Shown: positions 30,934 to 40,980 of the stretch, piece after piece
Numbering within the stretch: position 1 is the stretch's first letter
How the letters are laid out: the number at the start of each line of letters is the position of its first letter
From: Isoetes taiwanensis
Taxonomy: Eukaryota; Streptophyta; Lycopodiopsida; Isoetales; Isoetaceae
Assembly (NCBI GenBank): GCA_021234155.1
Contig: JAJEKV010000047.1
Location: 8,596,033-8,660,032, forward strand
Length of the DNA: 64,000 nucleotides
Direction of reading: 5' to 3'
Made by a program: the position numbers and the translations under genes
Notes under the pieces: generated by a model
The model's database searches: none
What the model saw: only the letters and a program-made list of their open reading frames with translations
What the model was told of the DNA's origin: nothing

Positions 30934-32849
30934 TGCCTATGTTTTATGTTGCCAAAATCTTGTTGTTCTTCGGCTTTATCGCTGCAGAATTAGGGGTTTT
31001 ACTCATGAATTACCTTGCTTGCGTACATTGTTAATAGAATTAGTTTGTGTGTCTAATGAAGATTTAGGTACATTTCTCATGCTTTGTCCACAGCTGCAAT
31101 ACCTTGACGTGTATCCAATTGGAAATACTTGTGTAAACATAAGTTGTCCAAAACTTAAAGACCCTTGTGGTTTATATGACTGGCGCAAAGATCACCATCT
31201 CTAACTCCGCATGCTTAGAGCACCTTATTGTTGACTCTTTATCAGAGATAGTGTTTAAGTCCCCTAAGCCTAGATTGGAAACTGCTACTCTTTTGATCGC
31301 TTTGGAGAAGACCTTAGAATGCATTCAGGATATGTCTATTGGACGCCTTATAGTCCACCCTGCTAAATGTTGCAAGCTTTTGAAAATGCCTGAGTTTTTT
31401 AAGCACATTACAACTGTTGACGAACTTGAGATGACAGCCTTATTCTTCAAGGTGAGTCTCCTGGCAGTATCTTACATGTTCGGCATGATATTTAACTTTT
31501 TGAATTGTGACATTGCATCTTTGACAGACTTTGGAGGATGAAGTTGGCATACGTGTAGGCGATGCAGATAAATGCATATTGCACCTTAAAGAGATTGAAA
31601 TAAGGTTTAACGTGATGGATAAAGTCAGCATTAAGAAACTAGATAGCATTTTGTCTAGCTTCTGCTTAAAGTTGGAAAAACTTTTTATATATTTTAAGAC
31701 TGAAGGCAAAGGAGTCCTTAACACTAGAGTTGTCTCAGGGACCTGTTTGGGTTCATCAACCCGTATGGGTCCCTCAATCCCTTCTCCATATTAGGGACTA
31801 GTTCTTCATGATACTTATGAGATTTTAAATATGAACACTTGAATTGTAAGATTAACTCGAAGTTGTACCACCATATTCAATGACGAAATAAAATTCTGCA
31901 CAAGTTTGGCACAAATCGCACCTTGAAATACACTCAATTCAATGGTTTCGATGATATGATATAATCTCATGACACTCAACATGGAATACAAATTTCAAGA
32001 TAACATTAATTTTCTATGAACGTAGCCTACAAATGCTACTCATTTTTCAAATTTCATGTGATTGTGATATATCAATGAGCAAATCATAATTTCAATCCTT
32101 GAGAGACCCAGTCGGGTCCCTAAGGAATTTATGAAAAACAGACATCCAGGAACCATTTCATATCTATGATATTTGAAATAGAATAAGAATGTGAAGGTAC
32201 TATTATTTTTCAATGGAAATAGATACTAAGTGTTACACGTCTTGCTAAATGGATTCCTTTTTTTCAAAAAGTGGAATAGTACTATGAATTTTCAAAATTT
32301 TGACCCTCGGGGGACCTAACTGGGTCCATAAAGAACTTCTGAACTTCAAACTTTAAGGAATTATTTCTCAAAAATTCTACCATAGATTTTTCTAATTCTT
32401 CTTGTGATAGATTTCTCATATCATGAATTACAAGATGGAAGAATTAGAATTCCTAGGAAAAATCATATTTGCAAAATAATGTGAGAAATGTTAAAGACTT
32501 TGAAAATAAACCTGACCCCTTTGCATTCGGCTCCACATTATGTTTGGTAATAGAAGCTTTCTATATTTTACATAAATTTTTTCTTATATGTACACTCATG
32601 GAGGACAATATATTGTGAGTATGTAGACAAATTCTTTATCTCGGAGCTATAATAGAATTTCAAAAAAAGTGTACGAATGAACCCATTTTGGGTTCATCGA
32701 GGGACAACTCTAGTGTTAACGATTTGCTACAGTTGCAACAATCAAACAGGGATGTTCGTATTATGTGTGATGAACAGGATGCGTCACTGTTTGATTCAAT
32801 TGAAGAGTTCAACCATCGACTGCCTGATCACTTATTCAATTTGGATTGA
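30934..32849 (+). pseudogene. F-box/LRR paralogue (copy B), truncated and disrupted
   Basis: Homology to copy A begins abruptly at about 30934 (AYVLCCQNLVVLRLYRCRIR), so the F-box and first third are missing. One extra base at about 31160 (CTTAAAGACC against CTTAAGATCC) shifts the frame inside the LRRs. The GT-AG intron is retained (31452-31527). Exon 2 starts at 31528, has a short in-exon deletion near 31660, is split at 31721 by a 994-bp TTAA-flanked element, and resumes at 32716-32849 with copy A's C terminus (HRLPDHLFNLD). It cannot encode a functional SCF receptor. It serves as a dated reference for the insertions. Confidence 0.9.
31718..32719. mobile_element. 994-bp TIR element with TTAA duplication inside F-box copy B
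   Basis: Element 31722-32715. The left end is CACTAGAGTTGTCTCAGGGA; the right end read inward is CACTAGAGTTGTCCCTCGAT, 13 bases perfect and more beyond. It is flanked by TTAA (31718-31721 and 32716-32719). Copy A has the uninterrupted site at about 21151-21156. There is no transposase frame. The interior is AT-rich, with GGGTCC words near the ends and at about 32107 and 32330. TTAA duplications are typical of piggyBac and Kolobok, while the CACTA start is typical of En/Spm (3-bp duplications), so the superfamily is unresolved. Confidence 0.8.
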
Positions 32850-33448
32850 TCTATTTTTGCTAAAGTTGTCGCAACTTTGTCTCCTTTGATATTATTGATA
32901 GTATTACATCAAGTTATCCAAATGCAACAAGCATGATTGCTATGTTGTTTATAGTTATTGGCTAGCATGCAGGGTTTCAATCATGCTGCCAGAAAAGATA
33001 TGAAAGTTTGGGGAGGAGTCATAAATTTTGAGTAATTGGTAGGTTTGACTGTATTATGTGATGAACAGGCAACTTGAACGAAGTCTAAAACCTCCTTTGT
33101 TGCTTTAAAATTGTGGGTGTCTCTTTACTTTTTTTTTTGCCTGGGTTGTCATTGCCATGACTTTGCTTACGTAATGAACGTCGATGCTTGGGAACTTTCG
33201 ATTGCTATCAGTTTGCCTATGTAATCAACAAGACTTGGGAATTTCTATATGAAGCTGATTTGGCATGGATATAGTGGCAGTATGGTTGGCGGCTCTGCAA
33301 TTTGCAGGCTGGAATTTTAAGAAATTAGCATCATCCTTTGATACCTCGTACGAAACTAGATACACCTTGTGCACAATAAACTTTCTTTTCTGAGAATTCA
33401 GTTTGTGCTTCAGTTTCTCTGTACGAACTTGTATAAAATGTCCACATA
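32850..33448. other. 3' flank of F-box copy B, cut by the large transposon
   Basis: Matches 21278-21888 downstream of copy A and ends at ACATA (33444-33448). Homology with copy A resumes at 45919 and continues to about 46065. Confidence 0.85.
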
Positions 33449-33485
33449 ATCATCATTCAATTAAATTGGGATTATGACTATTCCA

Positions 33486-34539
33486 AAATCGCGCCGTATA
33501 AGCCTTTTATTGACCATTATATTGAATTAACCACACTTTTGCACTGTGTTCATTTTCAGGCTAGGAAGATGCATTTTATGTTGAAATGCAAAGGCATTCA
33601 AATATTCGATGCAAAATGACCCATATTATGACAGAATATTGGCAATAGAAAAAGTAGGAAGTTGCTTATTAATTCGTACATTCACGGACGACAACGAAAT
33701 CTAAACATTGAAATTGTAGTGCTTTATTTAATAAATAACAAACCAAACAAGTTGCTACAAACAGATTTTTTCGTGGTTCAAATCGAAGGCGTGGCGCGAT
33801 TTTCTTGGCATAAATAACGATTATAATAGAACATAAACTTAAAAACTAATCCGGATTCATCGCCGACAGCGCTGCCGAAAGCGTCCCCGAGATCCCCGCG
33901 ATCATGAACAAACCATGCTCTGGATTCCATATAAGATGGATTACAACATCAAAGGGATCATGATAGAAGTGTACGGGATTCATAGCAATGACATCAAGCC
34001 AGTCCACGAAGTTCTATTTCTAGCTCGCGGCACTGCGCAGAGGTCCCGATGGTTCATCTTGGGTAATAGAATGTGCCATAATAACAAGCGTATATGAGAC
34101 CGGCTTCGATGGTTTGCCAATTTCATGCATACCTATTTATACACACCTAAATTATTGACGGTATATACATACAAATTATTGCAAGTATAGCAAACCATAC
34201 ACATAATATAAAAACAAATACGCATAAAGAACCAATAATGCTTTGATATAAGAACACAATATATATTCAAAACCTTTTCGTAAAGTATATTTCATATTCA
34301 AAACTTTTTGAAAGTGTATTTCAGTGATACATATATATCAAAAAGTTCCCTTTCTAGAACGATTTTCTCAAGGTCCCATCAATTTCCCGTCCGATCAAGA
34401 TCGGGTATAGTGTTTGTATCTCTTCAACCGTTTTTCCCGGCTATTTCATGCAAGACACTAATAAAACAAGCAGGAAGTCATCTTTGTCAAAATCTTGAGG
34501 ATGATAGGATGGCGGATTCAATGACCGTGATTGAAGCAA
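33486..34539. other. Left sub-terminal region of the transposon
   Basis: Two half-sites of the element's palindrome occur (AAATCGCGCC at 33486-33495 and GGCGCGATTTT at 33793-33803). No convincing exon. Frames on both strands near 33915-34100 are short and unrecognised. Confidence 0.4.
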
Positions 34540-34944
34540 CACTTTAGAGCGCCATCATCCACAATGATCATGCCTTCCTTATCCTCAACACCTGGGGCAT
34601 CCATCATGTTGCGCAAGCATTTCACAAATATCTTTTACCCGCTTCGGTTCTTTAGGGTTTGTGAATGAAGCACATTTGCTTTGATCCCGGATGGGCCTTC
34701 AATCTCTATTTAGCTCGGGCACTACTTTCAAAACATCTGTGATATTTCTATGCTCCATAGATGACCAAATTGCAAACTAAAACGTGTGAAGGCCTGGTCC
34801 AACATCTCCTTCGATAAGGGCTGGTAAACATATTTGGTACATGTCTCAAATGGTTGTTGTGCATACCATGACTTTTCAAACGTTGCTTTAGGTAGCACGC
34901 CATTCAAATCAAAGACCAGTACTTTTGGGGAAGCCAAATCATTT
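34540..34944 (-). pseudogene. HAD / FCP1-like phosphatase fragment in the transposon
   Basis: After a CTTATAG acceptor the minus strand reads NDLASPKVLVFDLNGVLPKA from 34944. DLNGVL is at 34893-34910. It continues KEMLDQAFTRFSLQFGHLWS and SMEHRNITDVLKVVPELNRD, a stop, then, after frame changes, MIIVDDGALKC at about 34545-34585. The order LVFDLNGVL, LWSSM..., IIVDD matches plant NIF/FCP1-like HAD phosphatases: motif I with D-x-N, motif II WS(S/T), and the final DD. The D-x-N form differs from the DxDx(T/V) of active FCP1. Stops show decay. It lies downstream, in the same direction, of the methyltransferase-like exon, across an intron holding two palindromes (34991-35083), so it may be the last part of the same gene. 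Confidence 0.5.
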
Positions 34945-34990
34945 CTATAAGGAGAACAATAACGTATGAGAACAATGAAATGGAAAACGA

Positions 34991-35083
34991 AAACGCGCCA
35001 GGCGCGATTTCATGAATGATGCATGTCAACATAATTTAAAAATATGATCTCTGGGAAACTCTAAATCGCGCCAGCCGCGATTT
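34991..35083. repeat. Two copies of the transposon palindrome (intron)
   Basis: AACGCGCCAGGCGCGATTT at about 34992-35010 and AATCGCGCCAGCCGCGATTT at about 35064-35083. Both lie between the donor at 35144 and the acceptor at 34945. Confidence 0.85.
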
Positions 35084-35143
35084 CTATATGCTTGTAGTTT
35101 GTAAAATGCATGGATATCAAAAAAAGGAACATTGTTACGATAC

Positions 35144-37127
35144 CTTTCTTCTTCTTCATTCCCCGTGGTGTCTTCTTCCGTTGCATCCTTATTCTGAGTT
35201 GTCTCCGGTCTGATAGAAGCACCAACCACATCAGTTGAGATCTGTACAGTGTGAACTATGCTTGATAGTTCATTACTCTTTACGCTAACCTGGCTAGTGT
35301 TTTCAGATTTGGAGTCTGCTTCATCATCATTATTGTTATTATCATCATCCTTGTTATCTTCATCCTGTTCTATATTTTCAGGGCCAAGGATGTTCACAGG
35401 GATGTCGATAGGTACTTGGTGATCTGGCTGCTCTTCGGTTTCATCCATGATGTTGTGGCCAACGAATAGCTTTCTCATATTCTCCCGTTCCTTAAGCAAA
35501 TCGGCAGGTATTTCGGCCTTAGAGCTAGAAGCTTTGTTTTTTGCACTGCCGATTGGTCCCCTAGGTGCTTCCTCTAGTACTTTCTCAAAGAAGAGGTCCA
35601 AGAAATTTTTGGTGAGATCATCAGAGATGACGCTCTGACATTTCCTTGCTAACTTCAAAGCTTCTCTACCGATGTAACCTCCAACGTGAAGTTCCCAGCA
35701 AGTTGTTCCCAATGGACAAAATGCTTCAATGAGATACTGGGAAAGGTCCATAGAGAACCCGTTCTTGTTTAGCTTACCCTTATGTGAAGTTAGGAGCTCA
35801 TACTTAATGTGGCCCACAAGAATTGGGTCGTCCTCGTTTTCATCCTCTTCTTCCTCTTCTTCCTCTAACTCTTCCACGACCTTGACACCCTTCCCTTGTC
35901 TTCTTGCTCCGGATAGAAGACGTTTTCGCGATTATCGTTCATCTAGCGATAATACTTGCCATGCTAGTTTGTCTCCATCTGGTTTTCCTTGAGCCTTTCA
36001 TATTCCTTATCATCCATCATGGCTATCATAATTATAAGCACATGAGAAATTTTACTTTTGTCAGGCAAGTCATCGTCCCTGTTTTCATCTATGAGGATGG
36101 CACGTGGGATGACTTTCACGCATTCTAAGTCATTTGCAGCAGGTTAGAGCATATGCATAGGACATGTTGGAGGGACATATAGTGACAATTGTGTAGTTCA
36201 TCTCCGTGGTGAAACCATTGCATATGTTGAAGAACGTATTATAGTCATCAAGTGACCATCTGGTGCCTCGGCTATCAAGGGACGAAGAGTGTGATATCAT
36301 GGGGACTGCACCCACTTCCTTGGCAAGGCACACTTGAAACCAAAGTGGACACTTTCGATAAAAAAGTGGATTAAGTCTCCGGGTCCGCTTCACCATCGCG
36401 ACTTTTCGTTTCAAGTCGGATGCAACTTTAGTGTGAATCCCATCGATCTTTGCAACGTTCTTCAACCTGGCGCTTGACAAAGTCCTTGGACCAAAATACA
36501 TACTTCTTTAGGTCGAGTTGGAGGCGTTATACTTTTGCATGAGTCCTAACTCAGACAACGACCACTCTCCGTAAGCCTTTGTAATTCCTCACCAAGCGCC
36601 TTCTTGAGCACTCTAATATTCTTATTTCGCCGCATGCATCTTCAAATGATTCCGAGCCTTTGTTGCCGAGGGTTTTCTTGTAAAGAATTTCCTTTTCGAT
36701 TAACCTATCAAAACCGAGATCAGCTCTTGATCCTCCAATCCCTCTGAGCCTTCCTCATCTCTGTTATATGTATATAAAAAATTGATGTGCCAACAGGGGG
36801 AAATCTTCCTTGTGAATCTGGCAACTTCTTCTCGACGTAGGCATCCCAGAATTCATTCCATTTCTCCCATACTGGATCTGAAGCAAATACTATCTTGCAG
36901 GCATCCTTGGGCACAGTTGGTTCCTCGGAAGCATCACCCTTTTCATCTCCTTTTTTTTTTCTTTGATCTGGTGCTCTTGGTTTTGTCCCGTATTATCGCG
37001 TCGACTAAGTGTCCTCTCCAAAGAACTTGAATTCGCCGCTTTTGACCGGCCCCGCATGCTGGTTGGCATTGGCTTCCCATATTCAATCCACTAGTTCCGA
37101 GCATGCCGAAGTTGCTCTATATAGGGA
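35144..37127 (-). pseudogene. Methyltransferase-like gene segment of the transposon (multi-exon, decayed)
   Basis: Exon-like pieces on minus run from an acceptor at 37127 (TTGCAG|TCCC) through KDACKIVFASDPVWEKWNEF (36720-36900) and TRWSLDDYNTFFNICNGFTT followed by YTIVTICPSNMSYAYAL (36130-36290). An acidic EELEEEEEEEDENEDD block follows, then YLIEAFCPLGTTCWELHVGG, YIGREALKLARKCQSVISDD (35600-35730), a low-complexity Asp/Asn tail and a donor at 35144. The last motif follows the pattern LIExFSPPGxxVLDxFxGxGxxGxAALxLGRxCxxxExD of DNA adenine methyltransferases, and TIVTICPSNMSYAYAL could be the strand after DPPY. No DPPY itself was found. If right, the enzyme would modify DNA, or once did. Several frameshifts and stops. 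Confidence 0.35.
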
Positions 37128-37186
37128 CTGCAAGGAGTAACCTTGTTAGCTTCATAATCGTGAATAAAATAAATCCTTCTAGTTTA

Positions 37187-37580
37187 AAATCACGCCTGGC
37201 GTGATTTCATATTAGAAAGCAAATCGCGCCAGGCGCGATTTGCCTACTCTAAAGAGAAAACGCTTCCTGGATTGGTAGCCGTTTCTCGTCAAACAAGTAA
37301 ATCACGCCTGGCGCGATTTCATATTAGAATGCAAATCGCGTCACGCGAGAATTGCCTAGCCTGAGGAGACTTGGCTATTAGACGGATAGCCTTTTCTCCT
37401 GAGGGTAGGCAAATCCCGTGGGGCGCGAAACATTCGATATGAAATCGCTACGAGGCCGATTTGCTTGTTTGAGGAGAAACGACTACCATTCCGTGAAGCT
37501 TTTGTTTTTTAGTGGGCAAATCGCTACCGGCGCTGGCGGTTTTCTATTATGAAATCGCTACCGGGCGCTGATTTGTAAAA
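37187..37580. repeat. Palindrome cluster in an intron of the transposon gene
   Basis: Good copies: AATCACGCCTGGCGTGATT (about 37188-37206), AATCGCGCCAGGCGCGATT (37222-37240, perfect) and AATCACGCCTGGCGCGATT (37300-37318). Decayed copies start near 37333, 37411, 37442, 37517 and 37551. The pairs come in ~112-bp units (37187 and 37299) that share TTCATATTAGAA and can fold into larger hairpins. The cluster lies between the donor at 37613 and the acceptor at 37127. Confidence 0.85.
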
Positions 37581-37612
37581 AACAAAAACGAAACCTAAGG
37601 GAAGAGAATTAC

Positions 37613-38120
37613 CTTTTGTATAAGAATGTTTTTCCCATGTCATTCAGGAGTGCGCTTATTTCGCTAGCTCGGCAGGTGTTGTTGAGCCGCCAGAACCGCA
37701 GGTTTACGGCTGAATCTGAGGTTATAGAACAACTGATGCCCAGTATGATGTGCCTTCCTGATCAGAACCTTCTGGGCCTCTATTGAATGCTGGCCATCTA
37801 TTATCATAAAATGTATGTCAGGATTCTCAATGAAGTTAGATCGACTTGCTCCACATGATTACCTTCCTCGTTCTGGTATCGTACGGCACTACATCTGCAG
37901 GCATTGGCACTTGCCCTGGATTTTCGATCATGCTGTTCACTATCTCCAAGGAGTGCTGCTTGTCATACCTTCTGCTGATATAAATGGCTTTAGTGGACCT
38001 GAAAAGCCTATCCACGTGGACTGGATGGGTGAAGTTTAGGCCCAGTGGATACTTGTCAGCATATTTTTTGAGCTTGCTCATTGCCTCCAACTGCCTGGCC
38101 TTGTCATCGTCACTTGTAAG
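37613..38120 (-). pseudogene. ParB-like (DGQH) domain gene segment of the transposon
   Basis: The minus strand reads LEAMSKLKKYADKYPLGLNF, THPVHVDRLFRSTKAIYISR, RYDKQHSLEIVNSMIENPGQ and VPMPADVVPYD. After a frameshift near 37835 it continues NFIENPDIHFMIIDGQHSIE and AQKVLIRKAHHTGHQLF to a donor (CAAAAG|GTAATT) at 37613. DGQHS is at 37784-37798. The layout (a V-x-V-x-x-L segment, R/K turn, helix with V-xx-M/S-I-xx-xG, then a hydrophobic strand into DGQHRxEA) is that of ParB/Srx-type 'DGQHR' domains, which bind DNA or a nucleotide cofactor. In prokaryotic mobile elements ParB-like domains are often joined to DNA methyltransferases, which agrees with the neighbouring segment. The frameshift marks this copy as decayed. 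Confidence 0.5.
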
Positions 38121-38403
38121 GCCTGGCGTGCCGCTTCGTGGTTTCCGCGCCTTTAGAGCTTTCTTCTTCCCTTATCCTTCCTTTGCACGTAGTAGACACC
38201 GCCCGAGGGGCCTCGTGCTAATGGCTCGTCGAATACCGTGTAAGCCCTCGCATATTCTTTTAGGAGTCAATGGCTCGCCAACCGCCCGACCAAATTTGAA
38301 GAGGTTATCGGCCATGTCGTCGATCTTAATGCGCCTCTTTAAAAGAGCTAAAACGTGATCGATTGATCTTCTTTAGGCTCTTCTTATGTTTTGGCCCACT
38401 TCA

Positions 38404-38734
38404 ACTAGTACGTAACGAGAAAGAATCGTCTTGTACTGCGCATGTAATAAGAATTCCCCGCTTCTTCATTTGATCGGTCTCTCTTACCCTTGACATGAAT
38501 ATGAGGTCTGTCTTCCCACCAGTTTTGAATATCTCCACATACCATTTCGACCCCTCTATAAGATCTTCTTCGGACATGGAGGTTCCACTTGAGCCTTTAT
38601 TATTCCGGATGTATCTTCTAACGATCAATACATTTGCAGTGTCAGAAACAATAACATCTTCATCGTCCTTTGCACTACGGGGTGTAGAGGTCTCGCTTTG
38701 CTTGTTCCTCCCTCTTTTGCTTGTCTTTTGTGAT
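38404..38734 (-). pseudogene. Exon upstream of the ParB-like segment
   Basis: After a TTTCACAG acceptor (38735-38736) the minus strand is open: QKTSKRGRNKQSETSTPRSA, KDDEDVIVSDTANVLIVRRY, EDLIEGSKWYVEIFKTGGKT and DLIFMSRVRETDQMKKRGIL, ending with the stop near 38403. The basic start and conserved look suggest a real exon, but no family is recognised. The sequence between here and 38120 (MADNLFKFGRAVGEPLTPK, then AYTVFDEPLARGPSGGVYYV in another frame) links it to the ParB-like part across two or three frameshifts. Confidence 0.4.
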
Positions 38735-39301
38735 CTGTGAAATTACAAGCACATGGGTTAATCTTTTAATGCTAAAATATATGCTAAGTCGAGAAACATA
38801 TGCAACAAAAAAAGCTTTGGCGACTTTGAAAAGAATAAAGAGCAAGTTCATTTACTTAATTGGAGCTAACAAAAATGCGCTTGGTAGCGATTTGAAAAAG
38901 AATCTGAGCAGGTTCATTTACTTAAAATGTTCGGGACATAACTAACTATAAAAATACAACTTAAATTGTCGAATCTTCATCTCAAAATATAGAAACTAAT
39001 GTAATGCCTTATTCAACAAATGGCTTTGACACAAATAACTATAAACACCACAACTTAAAGAGTTGAATCTTCATCGAGGAGGACGAGAACTAACTATAAA
39101 AAACACAACTACCTACTGAATCTTTGTTTAGCCACACATTAAGCATTTATTTGCATACATTTTTGGGACATATGAACTCAAATATTAGAGGACACATGCT
39201 TCTTATCGGAGAATTACTCTATTGTCTGAGAAAAACATCCTAAAAACCTAACAAAAAAAGGGACACAGAAATCAATTACAGAACAAAAACAGATCAATTA
39301 C

Positions 39302-39440
39302 CTGAGGCGCTTGCTGGATTTGTGCTTTCTGCTTGTTCAGCAAGCTCCAGGCTTGGGATTTATGCTTTGGCCTGTCGCCCACCTCTACCTGCGCCTCGGC
39401 GCGATCGAGATCCTCTAGGCGCCCATAGAAGGCTGCAAGT
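39302..39440 (-). pseudogene. Exon near the 5' end of the minus-strand transposon gene
   Basis: The minus strand reads LSALAAFYGRLEDLDRAEAQ, VEVGDRPKHKSQAWSLLNKQ and KAQIQQAPQ, then a donor CAG|GTAATT at 39302. It is helical and charged. No start codon or acceptor is certain; it could begin at about 39440-39470. Confidence 0.35.
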
Positions 39441-39658
39441 GCGGATAATATGAGACTGGGGTTTTGGTTTAAACTTATATGTATGCGTTCATAATCTAGG
39501 CCATCAGATTTACAACCCTAAATTCAAATTCGCGTCCTTTTCAATTTATACCGCCTTAATTAACCGCCCGTCCCGCTCATTTACAAATTTAAATTATGTT
39601 TTTCTTTTTAGTGCAATTTCAAGATAACAATTAATTATTAATTTCAAGAAACGCATAT

Positions 39659-40162
39659 ATGGCAATCTACTACCACCTAATCGGCCACCTACTATCAGAG
39701 CGCCCAAGATCATTCCTACTATCAGAGCGCCCAAGAACAATCGACTATCACAGCGCCCAAGATCCGTATACAACGCCTTCAATCCCATTCGATCGAGCCG
39801 CCTTCAATCCCATTCGATGTCTGCTGAACTATGGTGAGTGTGATTCCATTCCGAATGCATTCTCTTGTTCTCTATTTTTCGTCCTCTATTTTTTCCAATG
39901 CATTCTGGTTCTTTATCAGTGTCGGAGAAGAATGCTATCTTTTAACAGCAAACTTGAAGCGTAGAAGTAGGCTTATGTAAAATCAAGATCTGAATCAAGT
40001 TCTATGTGTCATGGTGTTCCTCTTGGAAACAGTTTACGTAAGATTTCCATTATAAACCGCAATTATGAAGATGAGGCTCTTCCACGAAGACACCGGTGGC
40101 TTATACTGATTAGTGAAAGCGTGGGCACATTTGTAGCATGGCCAAAAGAACGTCCGAAAAAG
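39659..40162 (+). pseudogene. DUF8039-like exon pair, plus strand of the transposon
   Basis: An ATG frame from 39659 reaches CTATG|GTGAGTG at about 39833. It contains three copies of CTATCAGAGCGCCCAAGA (39690, 39719, 39746). After an acceptor (GAAGTAG, about 39970) the frame reads SSSMCHGVPLGNSLRKISII, then RHRWLILISESVGTFVAWPK and ERPKKV, to a GTATGT donor at about 40161. 'HGVPLGN..R(V/I)S(V/I)' followed by 'VG(T/S)FVAWP' is the pattern of a plant transposon-associated domain (DUF8039 type). The transposase gene at 42752 also has an IVAWPR motif. Function unknown. The exons are short, and continuation downstream was not found. Confidence 0.4.
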
Positions 40163-40238
40163 GTATGTATATTACGATATTAAAAAAAAAAATGAATATA
40201 TCATAATATCTGGCGTGATGTTGTGAATTTTTGTATTC

Positions 40239-40339
40239 TTTGATGCTCTTTTTTGATCCATATCAACCCATGAAACTACACATTAATGAGAATGTGTAGT
40301 TTCTTCAGGGGTTGGTCATGTTTGGCTGAGGGCATCAAA
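40239..40339 (+). repeat. 101-nt imperfect hairpin, miRNA-precursor-like
   Basis: TTTGATGC (40239-40246) pairs with GCATCAAA (40332-40339), CAACCC with GGGGTTG, and GAAACTACACATT with AATGTGTAGTTTC (13 bp perfect) around a 6-nt loop. About 45-bp arms with scattered mismatches resemble a plant MIRNA foldback. No known mature miRNA is recognised. Confidence 0.5.
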
Positions 40340-40411
40340 GGATTCAATGTTTTCGACATTGCATATAAAAAAATATAATAAAATAAACGTGACATAAAAG
40401 TTTAAGCTGCA

Positions 40412-40433
40412 AAATTGCGCCAGGCGCGAGATT
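40412..40433. repeat. Transposon palindrome copy
   Basis: AATTGCGCCAGGCGCGAGATT, one inserted base relative to the consensus. It lies downstream of the 123-aa frame. Confidence 0.8.
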
Positions 40434-40501
40434 GTATTTATATTCAAAAGATATATATGTACATTTTTCCTTTTGTGAAAATGCGCCTGCTCTACATATC
40501 T

Positions 40502-40873
40502 CTACAAAATGTCGCAAAGGCCCACTTCATCGGCCCAATACCGAGTAAAATGCCACCTGGACCACTGTGATATGACATCATCCTCTTCTTCCCTGCGAAT
40601 GTCGAGTCTCCAAATCAGAGTGTTGTATCGATCCTTGATACTGTAAATCAAATCCTCATACTTATTTGTGGGCATGAGCCTTACTAAGAGCATGAGGAGC
40701 CTTATATGTCCAGTGATGCGATGATAGCATTCCCATGGCCCCTGATACAGACTCTCAACTGGCTTGTCCAACTCTCTGTGAATGTTTTGAACAGCACAAT
40801 CAAGTAGTATCTTGTACAGGGTCCAGCGTTGATGGTCGTCTAGAGGAAGTATATTTGAACTAGAAGCAGCCAT
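40502..40873 (-). CDS. Conserved-looking 123-aa protein of the transposon
   Basis: An intact ATG-to-stop frame: MAASSSNILPLDDHQRWTLY, KILLDCAVQNIHRELDKPVE, SLYQGPWECYHRITGHIRLL, MLLVRLMPTNKYEDLIYSIK, DRYNTLIWRLDIRREEEDDV and ISQWSRWHFTRYWADEVGLC, then DIL. It is mostly helical, has no signal peptide and no recognised domain. Palindrome copies flank it on both sides (40412 and 40981-41036), so they could act in its promoter and 3' region. Apart from the host genes it is the cleanest frame in this element. An acceptor in its 5' region cannot be excluded, so it could also be an exon of a longer gene. Confidence 0.5.
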   Translation of the reverse strand: MAASSSNILPLDDHQRWTLYKILLDCAVQNIHRELDKPVESLYQGPWECYHRITGHIRLLMLLVRLMPTNKYEDLIYSIKDRYNTLIWRLDIRREEEDDVISQWSRWHFTRYWADEVGLCDIL

Positions 40874-40980
40874 GTGTAATGCACTAGAACGAGAGAAATT
40901 AACTAATTAGCAAATGATATTCCTATCCCCAGAAAATGATTCTACGTTTACTATAGTGTTCTTTTTACAGATCTACTGCA

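Noticed and set aside
31722-32715. Calling the element a CACTA on the basis of its CACTA ends
   Set aside because: The duplication is TTAA, 4 bp, not 3, and no TNP-type sub-terminal repeats are present. Superfamily left open.
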